DNA from: Mytilisepta virgata
Lineage: Eukaryota; Mollusca; Bivalvia; Mytilida; Mytilidae
NCBI GenBank assembly: GCA_028015205.1
Contig: CM051516.1
Location: 62,004,230-62,068,229 of the forward strand
Length of the DNA stretch: 64,000 nucleotides
Direction: 5' to 3'
Part shown: positions 7,602 to 20,351 of the stretch, piece after piece
Layout: each line of letters begins with the position of its first letter
How positions within the stretch are numbered: the stretch's first letter is position 1
Notes under the pieces: generated by a model
Told to the model about the DNA's origin: nothing
Seen by the model: the letters and a program-made list of their open reading frames with translations, nothing else
The model's database searches: none
Position numbers and translations under genes: made by a program

Positions 7602-8115
7602 CTACTTCCGGTTGCGCATGCGCCTGACTTCCGGGTACTTCCGCTTCCGCCTGAACATGCGCAAACCATATGTCCTGGTCCTGGCACGTGACTTGCGTCA
7701 CTTCCGTAAATAAATCATGGGAAAACCCACTACTTCCGGTTGCGCATGCGCGCAAACCACTTCCAGTACTTCCGGTTCCGCCTACGCATGCGCAGACCAC
7801 ACATCCGGGTCGTAGCACGTGACTTACGTCACTTCCGTAAACAAATCATGGGGAAAACCCACTACTTCCGGTTGCGCATGCGCGCAAACCACTTCCGGTA
7901 CTTCCGGTTCCGCCTACGCATGTGCAGACGACACATCCGGGTCCTAGCACGTGACTTGCGTCACTTCCGTAAAGAAATGGCGGGAAAATCAACTACTTCC
8001 GGTTGCGCATGAGCGCAATCTACTTCCGGTACTTCCGGTTCCGGTCACGTGACTTCCGGTTCCGGTCACGTCACTTCCTGTGACGTCATTTCCGGTTCCG
8101 GTGACGTCACTTCCG
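7602..8115. promoter_or_regulatory. CpG-rich array of NRF1/ETS/E-box/CRE-like sites in 130-bp repeats
   Basis: Four units start at 7602, 7730, 7862 and 7993 (spacing 128-132 bp). Each has, in order: ACTTCCGG (ETS half), TGCGCATGCGC (close to the NRF1 palindrome), further CTTCCGG, a second GCATGCGC-like site, GCACGTGAC (E-box/USF-like) and TKRCGTCAC (CRE-like). The fourth unit passes into short units of about 20 bp, ACTTCCGGTTCCGGTCACGT, up to 8115. CpG density is far above the flanks. Reading frames across the array are repeat translations. It could drive the polymerase gene about 1 kb to the left, something on the right, or simply be a GC-rich satellite. Confidence 0.6.
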
Positions 8116-8443
8116 GCTCCTCATCGCTCCTCCTCCTCTCCACCTCCTCAAATACGACTTGAACTGTCCCCATATACTACTAGAGACGTTTCGACTTTAA
8201 CAGTGCTTAATGAAAAATGTCAAAGAAATCTTTAGGGAAGGTGCAAATAGTAGGATACCCGGAACAGCAAATATTATTTTATTTGGCTTAAATGACAACA
8301 AATTATGAGTACATATAGTAGATGGTCGTAAAATAAAATTACACGATGAAAAACAAACAATTAAAAAGAAGGAATAATAAGTGAGAGAACCAAAAAAAAA
8401 AAAAAAACAAACAAAAACAAACAAAAACAAAATTATAAATTAA
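8116..8443. other. Flank right of the CpG array; short frame only
   Basis: A 24-codon plus-strand frame starts at ATG 8217 (MSKKSLGKVQIVGYPEQQ...) about 100 bp beyond the array. It looks codon-like but is too short to call. An A-rich (AAAC)n stretch lies at 8393-8430. No other gene seen. Confidence 0.3.
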
Positions 8444-8614
8444 CAATGTCATCACTTAGGAGATTTTACGGTCGTCACCACGAATTGACTGACCGTTAAA
8501 ATGTTCCAATATCTAAAATTTTTTGTACATCCACCGATTGAACTTCATGACGGCTACCGTTTACGGAGCAGGAACTGCTTACCCTCGGGAACACCTGAGT
8601 TCATAGGAGGTCGT

Positions 8615-8662
<48 letters not shown>

Positions 8663-8778
8663 TTTTCAGTGTTTATTTGTTGTGCTTGTGGTTGTTCATT
8701 TGTCTTCCCGGGTTTGTCTGTCTAATGGATGGCGTTTTTGGTTTGCTCCTTAGGTATATTTGTCCTCCTTAATTTACA
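8444..8778 (+). mobile_element. Penelope-like retroelement, 3'-end fragment (copy A)
   Basis: Matches the 3' end of the fuller copy at 53.2-54.7 kb: the tail of the RT frame (TTACGGTCGTCACCACGAAT), then the non-coding tail ending GCTCCTTAGGTATATTTGTCC. A poly-T expansion interrupts it at 8617-8660. 5'-truncated and decayed. Confidence 0.75.
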
Positions 8779-11384
8779 AATTTTCATCTATATGATCATA
8801 AAGTGGTAAATTCCTGGTGTCAAATTCATGTATCTAACGTATGATAACATACTTCTGATCTTAAGGGGCCATCGGTTTCAGTGTTGTTTCATCTTGACAG
8901 TCTTGATTTTAAATTTACATTTTCTGAAATCTCAGAGCCTTGTAGTCAACCATGACTTGTAAAGACATGTTCATATAAGTCAAGAATGAATTATATTATG
9001 TTAAAGCTCTCTCTGTGCTGAAATTCTGTTAACTGGTATTGAATGAATTTCATGCACTCATCCTTCCAAGTCAGGGTTTTGTATCCACGTTCGTTTCTAC
9101 AAATCCACTCATTCATATTTAGCGGGTCGAACATATCGCCGCCTGGAATGAAATTTGAAATAAATAGGGAAGACCAGGATTATTGCAAAATAAAAATACA
9201 GGAACACTTTAGGTGTGAAAAAAATGCAGGAAATTGTTTGGTTTAAATGGAAATAAAAATTCAGGCCGCAACAGCGGCCAAAGAAAATAATCCAGGATCA
9301 AAATGTTGACGAAAACAATAGGCATGATATTACTGATGTGCGACATGGTCTTATCAGACTAACGACAGAAACAGCTGCAGTTAACGTCTTAGCGGTCATC
9401 GTGTGGTCTTCGACAAGAAGCAATAGTCACAAGAAAACAGACCCATCATATTTCCATGGATATAAACGTATAAAAAATCAACAAAAGTAACCACAAATCC
9501 AACATCTACAACATGGATCATGAAATAGACATGTAACAATATGCACAAAATAGACAGTCACTGAAAATACTGAAGGCTCTGGTTTTGTACGGGCGCATTC
9601 ACAATGTGACGGGGTAACATGTTTAAGTATGGGTAGTGTTTAGGAGCAGTCAGCACTCTCCATAAATCATGAGTCGATGGTAAAAGAAACGGACAAACAA
9701 ATAATCAGTTCCCGTAATATTTAACTCAGTAATTTTGATACCAAAACAAAAAAAAAAAAAGAAAAAAAAATCATAAAAACACCTTACATGGAAACAATGT
9801 TTATTATTAACTGACAGCTAGCTCAAAGTACAATCCGAGTGACAAGAGTATCAGCTATGGTATTTCGTACCATACGGTCATCTAGAAGAAAAAAAACTTA
9901 TCTAGTGCACGCCCAAATAAAAGTAGGACTTTAAACGTAAGACGGCTAAAGAAATAGGCAATAACAACCCAAATGAATTTAAAAAGTCCTTGTACATATG
10001 TAATAAGGAAATAACCCAAGAAGGGAATCAGTAGTCCGTCCGAAAAACACAAAATTCAAATTTTCAATAAAAATAATATAATTGTAGATAAAAAATTGAA
10101 AATGTTGCTAAATATCTCGTATTATAATTATCAGGACATATCTCAAATTTACATACATAAGAAACAATATTATCTAATTTTTAGGATGAAAAATACGTTT
10201 TGTAATGATATCTTTAAAAGTGGTGCCAATCTGGTTATTTATTAACGTGCAGTGGCAAGTATAATGCATACATGTGTATCACGACAAGATTATTTTGGTG
10301 TTATAAGAATACGACCCCTGCTTGGTACTGGACATACACGATAACAGAATCAGAAAAGTTGTCTGTTACAAAAGAGATAAACAAAAGGAAATATAAAAAG
10401 ACAAAAGGCTCTTGAGGCTATTGAGGTCGTTTGTTGAAAGAAACACCATTTATAAATAAGGTTTTTTACTCACCTATTCCACAACAAGAGGCTTGATGTA
10501 TAGAGTAAAATGTAGAACATCAAGGTTTTTTCTCAACAGAAGCCTTTGAATTCTGATTCATATGAACAATATGTAGAAGAAATGAAGAAAAAAAACCTGT
10601 TCTGAATTAAACTGATTTCTCTGTTTCCAAAACGATATGGAGCAGGTTTATACCGGTATCTATGAATCATGGACTTCCTTGGTCGATATCACCCTACCCG
10701 GTCCATATATGATATATTTAACATGGCCTTTATTTTTATATTGCATACATGTACTCAAAGTGACCCCCTTTATATGAAAAATCCATTTTCAATAAATATG
10801 AAAACCAATAATTTTACAATGCACCTGTCAGAAAAAAATTAAAGAAAATGACAAGGGTTGTAACATACCAATTATTCCACAGTGGAACCACATGTTAAAA
10901 TAATTCTGGTTTTTAGTTTAGTAACAACATGCAACACCAAGTCGGTATATCTTTCCAAAAATAGAAACATCGAGTCCATATCAATTTTCTTAAAAATTGA
11001 ACGATTATTTCCATAAAAATATAACTTGGTGAACACGTGATCTAATAAACTAATGAGAAGGAAGAAAAAACATGCAATACAAGTTAATATACGTAGAAAG
11101 AGGGTGTGGTTTTAATTAATATATTGTGCAGTAACAGGTGTAAAGTTTACATTGTCTCTCTTCTCTATATACAACACCAACATAAAATGAAAGATATATG
11201 TACCACTATTAACCTATACAATAATGAAAAATATTACAAAAGGCAAGTCAACGGTTCTTTTATTACTGCTCTTAAACTTGAAAGTCGAGTTTAGATCAGC
11301 CATAAAGACAGACGTAAAGACAAAAACTATAGATTTTAAAGGGCATTTTTACCGGTGGCAGAAATGAATCGAATCAATCGTAAT
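8779..11384. other. AT-rich intergenic DNA
   Basis: No gene, RNA or clear repeat recognised over 2.6 kb. Short frames (for example 9043-9246 and 11106-11294) lack coding signature or motifs. There is an A-rich run at 9748-9769. Confidence 0.5.
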
Positions 11385-11880
11385 ACTGGCCCCAGGAAAT
11401 ATTCTTACTATCAATTCCATATTTATATCATACCACAGGCCCCAGGAAATATTCTTACTATCAATTCCATAATTCTATCATAACATTGGACCCAGGAAAC
11501 ATTCTTACTATCAATTCCATAACTCTATCATAACACCGGCCCTAGGAAACATTCTTACTATCAATTCCATAATTCTATCATACCACTGGCCCCAGAAAAC
11601 ATTCTTACTATCAATTCCATAATTCTATCATACCACTGGCCCCAGAAAACATTCTTACTATCAATTCCATAATTCTATCATAACACCGGCCATAGGAAAC
11701 ATTCTTACTACCAATTCCATATACTGCATAAGAGAAAACTCTATCAAAACACCGGACCAAGGAAACATTCTTTCTATCAATACCATACACTGCATAAGAG
11801 AGAATTCTATCATAACACCGGCCCATGGAAACATTCTTACTATCAATTCAATACTGCGTAAGAGAGAACTCTATCATAAA
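11385..11880. repeat. Minisatellite, 50-66 bp units
   Basis: About nine units of the type GGCCCCAGGAAACATTCTTAC followed by TATCAATTCCATA. Early units are 50 bp; later ones are about 62-66 bp with an added ACTGCATAAGAGA segment. Two minus-strand frames are translations of this array. Confidence 0.9.
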
Positions 11881-12469
11881 ATAAATGAAAGGCACATAGA
11901 TTTATTTAACTTCAAATAAAGGATTGGTGCGTCAGTTAAAGTGATGATGTATTATAATATCCATAGAAGAAATATTGGATATCATGTCCCGGAAAAAATA
12001 GATGGCTATTCCACGACGTAAAGTACAATATAATTTCTTCAATATGACAGCCGCTATATATCTTTGTTGGACAATTTTTTCTCACATCAAAGAATTGTGC
12101 TGTTATAGTCATCGTTAATTTTATATTAGTTTCTGTGATTCTTCTATTAATTTTCCACTTCATTAGAAAGACATGGTATCTTGAGATTTTCGTCAACTTT
12201 TGATGATTAAAATAATTAATGAAAATCTGTCCACTCCTTTAATTCTAGTTATTCGAAGCTTTGAAACATTTCCTACTAAAATAAATAATATTTGAATACA
12301 GCTTAACAAAAGGAAAAAAAAAAAAAAATAAACAAAAATCTCCTTACATAGAAACATATAACCTTCAAGGTACGTTATTCAGTTTCATCAGAGTCTGGTT
12401 ACTTGTTATTTATCTAGAAAAATATAAAAGTGAAAATATAACAAAAATCACACTATATGAATACAAATG
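11881..12469. other. AT-rich intergenic DNA
   Basis: Unique-looking sequence. An 86-codon minus-strand frame at 11936-12196 has no recognisable domain. Short A run at 12315-12328. Confidence 0.45.
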
Positions 12470-13310
12470 TATTATAGTAATGGCATATCTTCTGTATCCC
12501 TCAACAACACAGACACATATCAGATGTGATGTGAACGACATATGTCATGTCTGTTAACTGTGGTAAAAAATTCTACACAAAATGGTGTCACGGCAGTCTT
12601 CATCGACGTGCAGCGAGGTAAATTATTTTCCCTGTCATTACTGAATTTATCATTGTGACTTTCAAAATTAAACACCAACAAATGCTCTGTTCCTTTCTTG
12701 AAACTTTTGTCATGTACAATGAATATGCTTAGGTTTTTTTGAAAAATTTATCCCCAATGTCCCGTCCTTACCGTTTGTAATAGAGGTTTGTCTCTTGGGC
12801 TCTTCTGGAAGCTTACAAAGTTGTTCCAAATGTAATATGTCATCAACGTTTCATGTTTTTAAATGTGTGCCCTTGCCATACGTCATGCAATATCAATTTG
12901 GCTCTTACAATCAGAATGTGTATCTAAAATATCACATGGTCTACATTTATTATCCATATAGATGTTTCTTGTAATAAAAGACATTACAGAAATGTCTGAT
13001 AGTTTTCAGACTTATTACTATACAAAGACGATTAAGTAAGGTCAGCTAACATCCAACCTCTATGTAAAACGAGATGATTTGAGTTCCATATCTGAAATGT
13101 TTCATTTTATAACGACCAAAGAACGTCATGATTGATCCAATCAAGTTTGCTGTATGATAATACGTATTGGGAAGCTTCATGGAAAAAGATGATGCTTTAT
13201 GCAGTTGTAAATTTAAATTGCAATCTTTTGTGACGTTAATAATCTAGTTTGTAATACCGTATTCGTTTTAGCTCAAATCGTCAATCTAAGATCATCAAAA
13301 ACAGAAAAAT
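12470..13310. repeat. Tandem duplication, unit 1 (about 0.85 kb)
   Basis: Collinear with 13322-14640 once the inserted retroelement there is removed. Shared landmarks include CAGATGTGAYGTGAACGA, ATGTCTGTTAACTGT, ATCGACGTGCAGC followed by AGGTA, TTGGGCT, and AAAACGAGATGATTTGAG. The segment before AGGTA can be read as an exon end (AVFIDVQR then a GTAAAT donor-like site). Confidence 0.75.
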
Positions 13311-13321
13311 CACAAAGAACA

Positions 13322-14640
13322 CCGATAGATGTACTATACTAATAGAATTCCTCAACAAGACAGACATATATCAGATGTGACGTGAACGATATCTGTAATG
13401 TCTGTTAACTGTAGCGAAAAATTCTCCACAAAATGTGCTAAGGCAGTCTTGATCGACGTGCAGCAAGGTACATTTTTTTTCATTATTGAAGGATTTATTT
13501 TGAATTTCAAATTTAAGTACCAACAGTTTCTCTGTTCTTTTGTCACGTACAATGTATATATAATAGATAGGTTTTATGAAAAATTCATACTTTCATATCG
13601 TTTATAGTAGAGGTTTGTTTCTTGGGCTATTCTGGAAGCCTCCAAAGTTGTTCTAAATGTATTGTGTCATTAGCATCTTTTTTTTTTAACTATTGTGTGC
13701 CCTTGCTATATGTCAATTTGCAGCCAGAATGTGCATCTAAAGTGTTACATGGGTCCCCCTTTTCATTCATATGGATGTTTCTTTAATAATAGACATTACA
13801 GGCATAAAAAGGACAAATATACCTAAGGAGCAATCAAAAAAACGTAATCCATTGGACAGACAAACCCGGGAAGACAAACGAACAACCACAAGCACAACAA
13901 ATAAACACAGAAAACTAAAAACAATGAACAACACGAACTCCTATAAAAACCAGGAGTGAACCCAGGTGCACCCGTCGTGAAGTTCAACAAGGTCAATCCG
14001 GTGGAAGTCACAAATCGTAGGAGTCACATGAAAGGTTACGACAGTGGGAACAGGTCCAACATCATCTTAGATATTGGAACACTGTAATGGTCAATCAATT
14101 CATGATGACGACCGTAAAATTTCTTAAGTGATGACATCAACTTATCCCTGATAAAACCCTGGTTAAGAAGCTTTTGTGACAGCAGTAATCCTCTTTGTCG
14201 AAAGTCAGGGTAACTCACGCATGCCCTTGAAAATCGGATAAGCTGAGAAACGTAGACGCCATATGCAGGCGATGCTGGTATATTGCTACTCAAGAAGGGA
14301 AAATTAACAATAGGAAAGTTGAAGTCATCACGTTTGTCATAAAGTTTACTGATACAGAATCTGGTAGTTAACAGGCTTATTCCTATACAAAGTAGATCGA
14401 GGAAGGTCAGCTAAAATCAAATCTGTATATAAAACGAGATGATTTGAGTTCCATGTCGGACATTTTTTATTTTATAACGACCATAAACCTACCAATTTTG
14501 CTGTATGATAATATGATTCGTGAAGCTTTCTCTGAAATTAAATTGCAAACTTTTGTGAAGTTAAAAATCTAGTGTGTCATGCCGTTTTCGTTTTAGCTGA
14601 AATGGTCAAATTCAGAACACCAGAAACAGAAAAATCAGAA
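13322..14640. repeat. Tandem duplication, unit 2, interrupted by a retroelement
   Basis: Homologous to 12470-13310 at both ends (13322-13801 and 14346-14640), with a Penelope-like 3' fragment inserted between. The exon-like segment reads AVLIDVQQ before GTACAT. It has a one-base length difference from unit 1 just upstream, so the upstream reading frames differ while the AVxIDVQ stretch is kept. Confidence 0.75.
13802..14345 (-). mobile_element. Penelope-like retroelement, 3' fragment (copy B)
   Basis: On the minus strand it encodes the end of the RT polyprotein (frame 14036-14293: SSNIPASPAYGVYVSQLIRF, later FYGRHHELIDHYSVPISK). The shared non-coding tail ending TAGGTATATTTGTCCTTTTT follows. 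5'-truncated; inserted into unit 2 of the tandem duplication. Confidence 0.85.
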
Positions 14641-15110
14641 AACACATGATTTACAAATATTTTTGTTCTTGGAAAACCAACTCTTACAATCTTTTGGATT
14701 ATTGTTTTGGATTTCAACATTTTAGGCCTTGAGCGCAACTGATGAGTCCTAAATCGAGAAATGTGCAAATCTTGTGCATCAAAATTGGTATCAAAATGGT
14801 ATCAAAGAATTATTATTAACCACTGAGTCGATACCACTGCTGGTGAACTCATATTCCCCGGGGATATACCCAGCTCAGTTGCTAGTATATCGATATTAGC
14901 CTGAAATTGATAATTTAAATTTACTGTTACAAAAATGTGAAATTTGAAAAAAAAATAAGGAGTATCACACTCGTGCATAGCTCTGTCCTTCGATGGTTTT
15001 GGCATAACCCCTTCATTTTGGATTATTGTTTTGGATTTCAAAATTTAGGCCTTGAACACAACTGATGATTAAATCGATAAACTGTGCACCAAAATAGGTA
15101 TCAAAGAAGT
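14641..15110 (+). repeat. Dispersed mussel-type repeat (family B), two partial copies
   Basis: The segment at 14640-14790 (CATTTTAGGCCTTGAG, then ATGTGCAAATCTTGTGCATC) is the 3' part of a family whose fuller copy is at 14812-15110. That copy runs from GATACCACTGCTGGTGAACT through CTCAGTTGCTAGTAT and CGTGCATAGCTCTGTCCTT. Another copy is at 57.43-57.77 kb. I recall this as a very abundant mussel repeat; its class is unknown to me. Confidence 0.75.
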
Positions 15111-16194
15111 TATTTTTGATACTACATGTATCAAAAAAGTACAATTTTTATAAACGCATCGACACTAAATAGGCAAAATTGAAATTTTAAAATTCGATAT
15201 ATTGTTACAAAACCATTGTTTTTACAATGTTGTTTTTCCTTGTGGCGTTTGTTTGTTGTTTTCAATACTCCTCACTTTGTCTTTTCCTTGGACTTAAAAT
15301 TTGTTGCTTCGATAATCTTTTGTCAATATTTTTAAAGGTGTTCAGAAGGATATACCATGTGTCATGGCCACACTATCCATTTGTAAAAAAAGGTTGTAAT
15401 CCTGGTTGGAAGGTCAGTTGATGACTTCTACATGTAGAATTCAATTTTAATTAGTCAAATAAAAAAATTATCTGACAGAAATGGGGGTTTCAATGTTTAA
15501 TTCAGACACCATTTACAAGAAAATAAGTTTCCAATGCGCATATTTTAAATGGAATTCTCTTATACATATTGGTATTCGATCAACTGATTCAATGAACTAT
15601 ATTGTATATGCACATGTATTACTTGACTAATGGGGATTTATAAACACATGATGTACAGGTAAAATACATACAGGGTTTATTAATCTATCACAGTTTGATT
15701 TGAGTGACTGTTTGATAACATTTTCCCTTTTATATCATTTGTCATGTTTGTCTATTATAAATTAAAGTATAAATCCGAGTGTGTATGGATCTCTAATGGT
15801 GGATCAACCTACTTTTAGGTTGTTTAAGAATGAAAAATTCATACATACTGAAGTTGCTCCTTAGGTATATTTGTCCTCTTTATGATTAATGTGGTAAGAT
15901 AGTTCTCATTTTCTATTTAATCAATCTTTAGTTCCTCTTTCCACTCATTAATGTCAGTTTAACTTAAAGTCGATGTATGAATTTGATCAATCAAAACTGT
16001 CGAATTTAAACAAAAGTAAAATATATGGTATAGTATAAACTTTGTTTTCAATTAGAATGAGATGTCAGTTAACGAGATTTGTGTTAATATTTTGCTTGTA
16101 CCTTTACTAAGTTTTTATTTTTAAACTTGTTTATAAATAATAAAAATATATAATCTTACCGAACACAAAAAGCCTGAAAATTATTTTAAATCCA
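15111..16194. other. AT-rich intergenic DNA with a short retroelement end
   Basis: No gene. Positions 15860-15886 match the terminal GCTCCTTAGGTATATTTGTC of the Penelope-like element, so a tiny fragment lies here. Confidence 0.5.
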
Positions 16195-16930
16195 GTAAAG
16201 AGGACAAATATACCTAAGGAGCAATCAAAGAAAAAAAAAAAACAAAAAAACAACCCGGGAAGACAAATGAAAAAGTACAACAAATAAACACTGAAAACTA
16301 AAAAACAACGAACAACACGAACTCCAATAAAAACCAGGAGTGAACTCAGATGCTCCGGAAGGGTAAGCAGTTCATGCTCCGTATACGACACCTGTCGTGA
16401 AGTTCAACAAAGTCAATCCGGTGGTAGTCACACATCGGTGGAGGTACATGAAATGTTACGATAGTGGAAACAGGGCAAACATGATCTTAGATATTGGACC
16501 ACTGTAACGTTCAATCAATTCGTGATGACGACCGTAAATTTTTCTACGTGATGACATCAACTTACATGTATCTCTGATAAAACCCTGGTTAAGAAACTTT
16601 TGTGACTGCAGTAATCCTCGTTGTCGAAAGCATGGTAAATCACGCATACCCTTAAATATCGGATAAGCTGAATAACGTAGACGCCATAATCAAGCGATGC
16701 TGGTATATTGCTATTCAAGAAGGGAAAGTTGAAGTCATCACGTTTGTCATAAAGTTGTGTCTTCAGATGTCTCACATTGTCCATTCGAGAAACAAATCCA
16801 AATATGAAGCGGACTTTTATGTATCTGTAGTATTCTTTCAAGTTCACTGGGGTAGATGTGTATTTATCGTTATTTAACGACAACACGTCATCTATATAAC
16901 GAAAAGTGAAATTATAGGTTTGGGCTAGTT
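16195..16930 (-). mobile_element. Penelope-like retroelement, 3' part with RT YIDD box (copy C)
   Basis: On the minus strand, about 16865-16910 reads through the RT catalytic box (FRYIDDVLSLNNDKY). It continues as frame 16557-16886 into QLYDKRDDFNFPFLNSNIPAS, then the family's non-coding tail ending at 16195. The frame is broken near 16640 and part of the normal sequence is missing, so the copy is dead. It is the only copy in the window that keeps the YIDD box. Confidence 0.85.
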
Positions 16931-17195
16931 TCTTTTTGTTTTCACGACCGATACGAAGTTTCTATCTCACGTATAAGACTAGATATTTTCAATTAGATTT
17001 CACATCCTTCTGGAATTGGTATCTCAAATGACTTGGCACCTCACCAGACTTGACACTTCACTGGCATGCTTACGCTTCCGTCACTCCTGGTTTTAAAGTG
17101 CTATCGAAGAAAGTTAGGGGATTTAGCGATTGTCTCCGTCCGTCCGTCAGTCCGTCACACTTTCTTGTGACATCAACTACTCTTTCACTTTTGGG
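16931..17195 (+). repeat. Retroelement-tail remnant and CCGTC-rich flank
   Basis: 16935-17095 resembles 63140-63265 and 45090-45210 (ACGAAGTTTCTATCTCAC, CAATTAGATTTCA, GACTTGACACTTCAC). It is probably the tail of a second, related retroelement lineage. A CCGTCCGTC run follows at about 17136-17155. Confidence 0.55.
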
Positions 17196-17840
17196 TTTAT
17201 GAATATAATGTTTATATAGGATTGTTTCATACCACCTGTAGATGCCAAATAAGGTTCTAGAATTTTGATTTTCTAAACAAGGGGCCCACAGGGATCAAAC
17301 TTGAAAATTCTTAATTAAAATTTGTGACCTAAACTCCTCTTTCATTTTTCAATTTATTTTATTTCTGTACAGTATTTTCATGCACCGTATGCAGATACGC
17401 AATAAGGTTTTTAGAATTTTGATTTTCTAAAATCGGGGCCCACAGGCGTCGAATTTCGAAAAACTGTCAATTGAAGCTTGTGACATAAACTCCTCTTTCA
17501 TTTTGAAATTTATGCATTTTATTTCTATACAGTATTGTTATACACCATATGCAGATGCGCAATAAGGTTTTAGAATTTGTATTTTCTAAAATTGGTACCC
17601 ACATTGGTCGAATTTTGAAAATCTATCAATTTAATCTTGTGACGAACACGTGTCTTTTGTTTTTCAATTTATGCATTTTATTTCTGTACAATATTGTCAA
17701 ATACCATATGCAGATGTGCAATAATGTTTTAGAATTTTCATTTTCTAAAATTTGGGTCCACAGGGTCGAAATTTGAAATGTTCAGTTTAAGCTTGTGACC
17801 TGAACTTCTCTTTCATTTTGCAATTTATGCATTTTGCTTA
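17196..17840. repeat. Tandem repeat, about 155-160 bp, four units
   Basis: Units recur at CCCACA landmarks 17284, 17438, 17597 and 17756. Each has AAGGTTTTAGAATTTTGATT, then GGGGCCCACAGG, GTGACCTAAACTCCTCTTTC, and TGCATTTTATTTCTATACAG. A 75-codon frame here is repeat translation. Confidence 0.85.
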
Positions 17841-20351
17841 TATATAGTATATATATATATTGTCCCCTCGACTCAGGGCAATAGTTGGTATCTAGGAGAC
17901 AATATTCCCTTCATACCCAATCGATAACTACATAATATATTATTAGCAAATATCAGATTATTTTCTGATAGATTTTGAAAAACCAGAAAATAAATTTTTT
18001 GAAAATTGCCTGGAAAAGTGTATGGCGACGATCATCCTGGATCTGCTGCCTTTTTAATTTATCTTAAACTACCACGTTTCAAAGTCAAATATTTGTTTTT
18101 CCTTTTTTTTTCTTTTCTAAACTAATTAATTAAAACGATAACGATATTAATTAGTTACTATTTCCATATTTGACATAATTTTATTCCTAACTTCCTACTA
18201 TGTCTTATAACATTTTGCTGTTTAGGTAAATAATTGTGTATAATTTTATACCTAATTATTCTGCATTGCAAATATGTAGGATAATTGGTAAGGCCGAGAA
18301 AATTGAATCTAAACTCAATATGACTCTATTTCTTCTTCACATTAGTTGTTTCCTTTAGGATAGCGTGGGCCAAATAGAAATTGTTTCATTAATTTTCAAA
18401 GAAATAACATTTCTGTGCTTACTAACATACTGTGTAAATGTGAGGAAACAAATTTACTAAAACTGACCACAGAATATGTTTCTAAAATGTTTACATAATC
18501 ATGTAACCTAAATATTCGAGGTTGTAGCTTATGTATTAAGGTTTTAATCCGGTGCAATGCATTTCCGCAATTTCATATGACTTTTCCTCTCGCAAAATAC
18601 TACATTTTTGCATGAAAAAACTTAAATTACCACAATTTATTTTTTTTATATTGCCAGAGTCTTTCCTGTAACGCACACGAAGATGTTGTGCTTCAACCTT
18701 CCGTTCACTTCCATGGTCACAAAGCAAAGATCTTTTCTGAATCTGGTGTTGCATTGGCTTTACTTTATTTACCGAGCTACATCTATAAACAACATCCCCT
18801 TTCTTTAATGTATGAAAATCCATCCAAAATTAAAAAAAAAAAAACAAGGTTCACCCCCCCCCCCCCCCCCCACCCCCGATTTGTCTCTGAGAAAACAAGT
18901 TCCATTTTGCAGACCACTTTGCGAAGAATGATAAAAAATACCATCCAATTAAAAATATAGTGAACACTTTCAGTGAGTAAAAACTCGCTGAAGTCAAAGG
19001 TTAAACAAACCATTAACTGTGACTTGTAGAAATCAAAGGAAATTAATAAATGACTTAAGAAAATGGAAAGGAAAAAATATTTATTTTATTATGTAAATGA
19101 AATAAAAAGAATTTCTAAATAAACTGAGGAATGCAATGCGCCCTCCTTGATCTTCTTATTCACATAATTCACACAACAATTAAGGTATCATACGTTCACA
19201 CTATTTCAAAACAATGTAAATTAACGTGTTCAATGAGGAATCAATGCATAACTTCTTTGCCTCCTGACTATTTTCTTTGATTCTTCTAGACATTTTAATG
19301 TGTGAAATGATCCTTACGAATAACATACATTGTAGTATTGCACAATTGAAATTCATGCATCTTTCCCTTTGTCTGAAATTAAAATGGCTACACATTCGTT
19401 TTCAAAATCCCGATATACATGTATTTTATCAAATTCAAGCTGTTACGTTGCAGTATTATACCAAAGGTAAAAAGGATTAAGAATAGGCGGATGAGGCTTT
19501 TGTTTGGAGTTTTTCCATTGAGATTTCTTCCCAGCCAATTCTTTTCTCTCTGAAACTTGGCGATTATGAGTGATGGACATACCGTGGATGCACCATTCTA
19601 ATTTTTATTAGCATATGCAACATTTCCATTCACCATAAGTCTTAATTTAATATTTCATTATAAATTTATTATAAATTTACAAGGTGTCAACAGATCAAAT
19701 TTTATGGAAGCAAAGATCTGATTCCAGAATGGCACCTGTAATATCCCCTTTTACCATACTTCTCCATTCAATATTTTATTACGATAATCTGTGTGAACAG
19801 CTCAAATTTTATGGAATGTAATTAACTGTGATCACTCCCTTGTGGACTGTATCTGTGATAAAAGGAGACAAAACGCATGTCAAGATCATGAATTAAAATA
19901 AATACATTAATTAAACATTGTATGGGCATCGGTAAGGAGTTTTGGAGGGAATTCACACGCAGTTAATTGCTACAGTAAATTGATAAAGTAGTTCGATTCC
20001 TCTGGCTACAAAGATTGATAAATAATCAAGCTATATAAAAATACCTTTATTGTCAAGTTATAGTTTCAATAATGAGTAATAGAAACAGTGCAGGATAAAA
20101 TTTGTAACATCTAAAGTCTTTAAAGAATATCAATATAATGTATTGTATATGAGTTTTATAATATTCTAGCTGCATAATAAAAGTTGAGTGTTGATGCCAA
20201 AGGTATAGGCATATATTTCGTCGAACTGCGGAGACCGAAATGTTGAAAACCGAAACATTAAAAAAATGCAGATTCAAAAGCAAATGATCAAAGGTTTAAA
20301 GCCAGAAAACTAGTAACCCTTCTGCTTATTTTCCTGGGATTTAATAAGCAA
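17841..20351. other. AT-rich intergenic DNA
   Basis: A short (TA)n run lies at about 17846-17860 and a poly-A/poly-C tract at 18830-18877. Frames at 18536-18823 and 18688-18960 overlap on opposite strands and contain the homopolymer; I do not accept them. Nothing else recognised. Confidence 0.5.
18830..18877. repeat. Poly-A then poly-C tract
   Basis: A run of A is followed by about 20 C, ending CACCCCC. Similar C runs occur at 25369-25384 and 44167-44184. Confidence 0.9.

Noticed and set aside
7467..8012. Overlapping frames with repeated Arg-rich peptides
   Set aside because: Translations of the 130-bp CpG repeat; no stop-free advantage beyond the repeat and no domain.
1..8115. A complete Polinton/adintovirus
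   Set aside because: Only the polymerase is present; no integrase, packaging ATPase, capsid or maturation protease frame and no convincing long terminal inverted repeats in the window.
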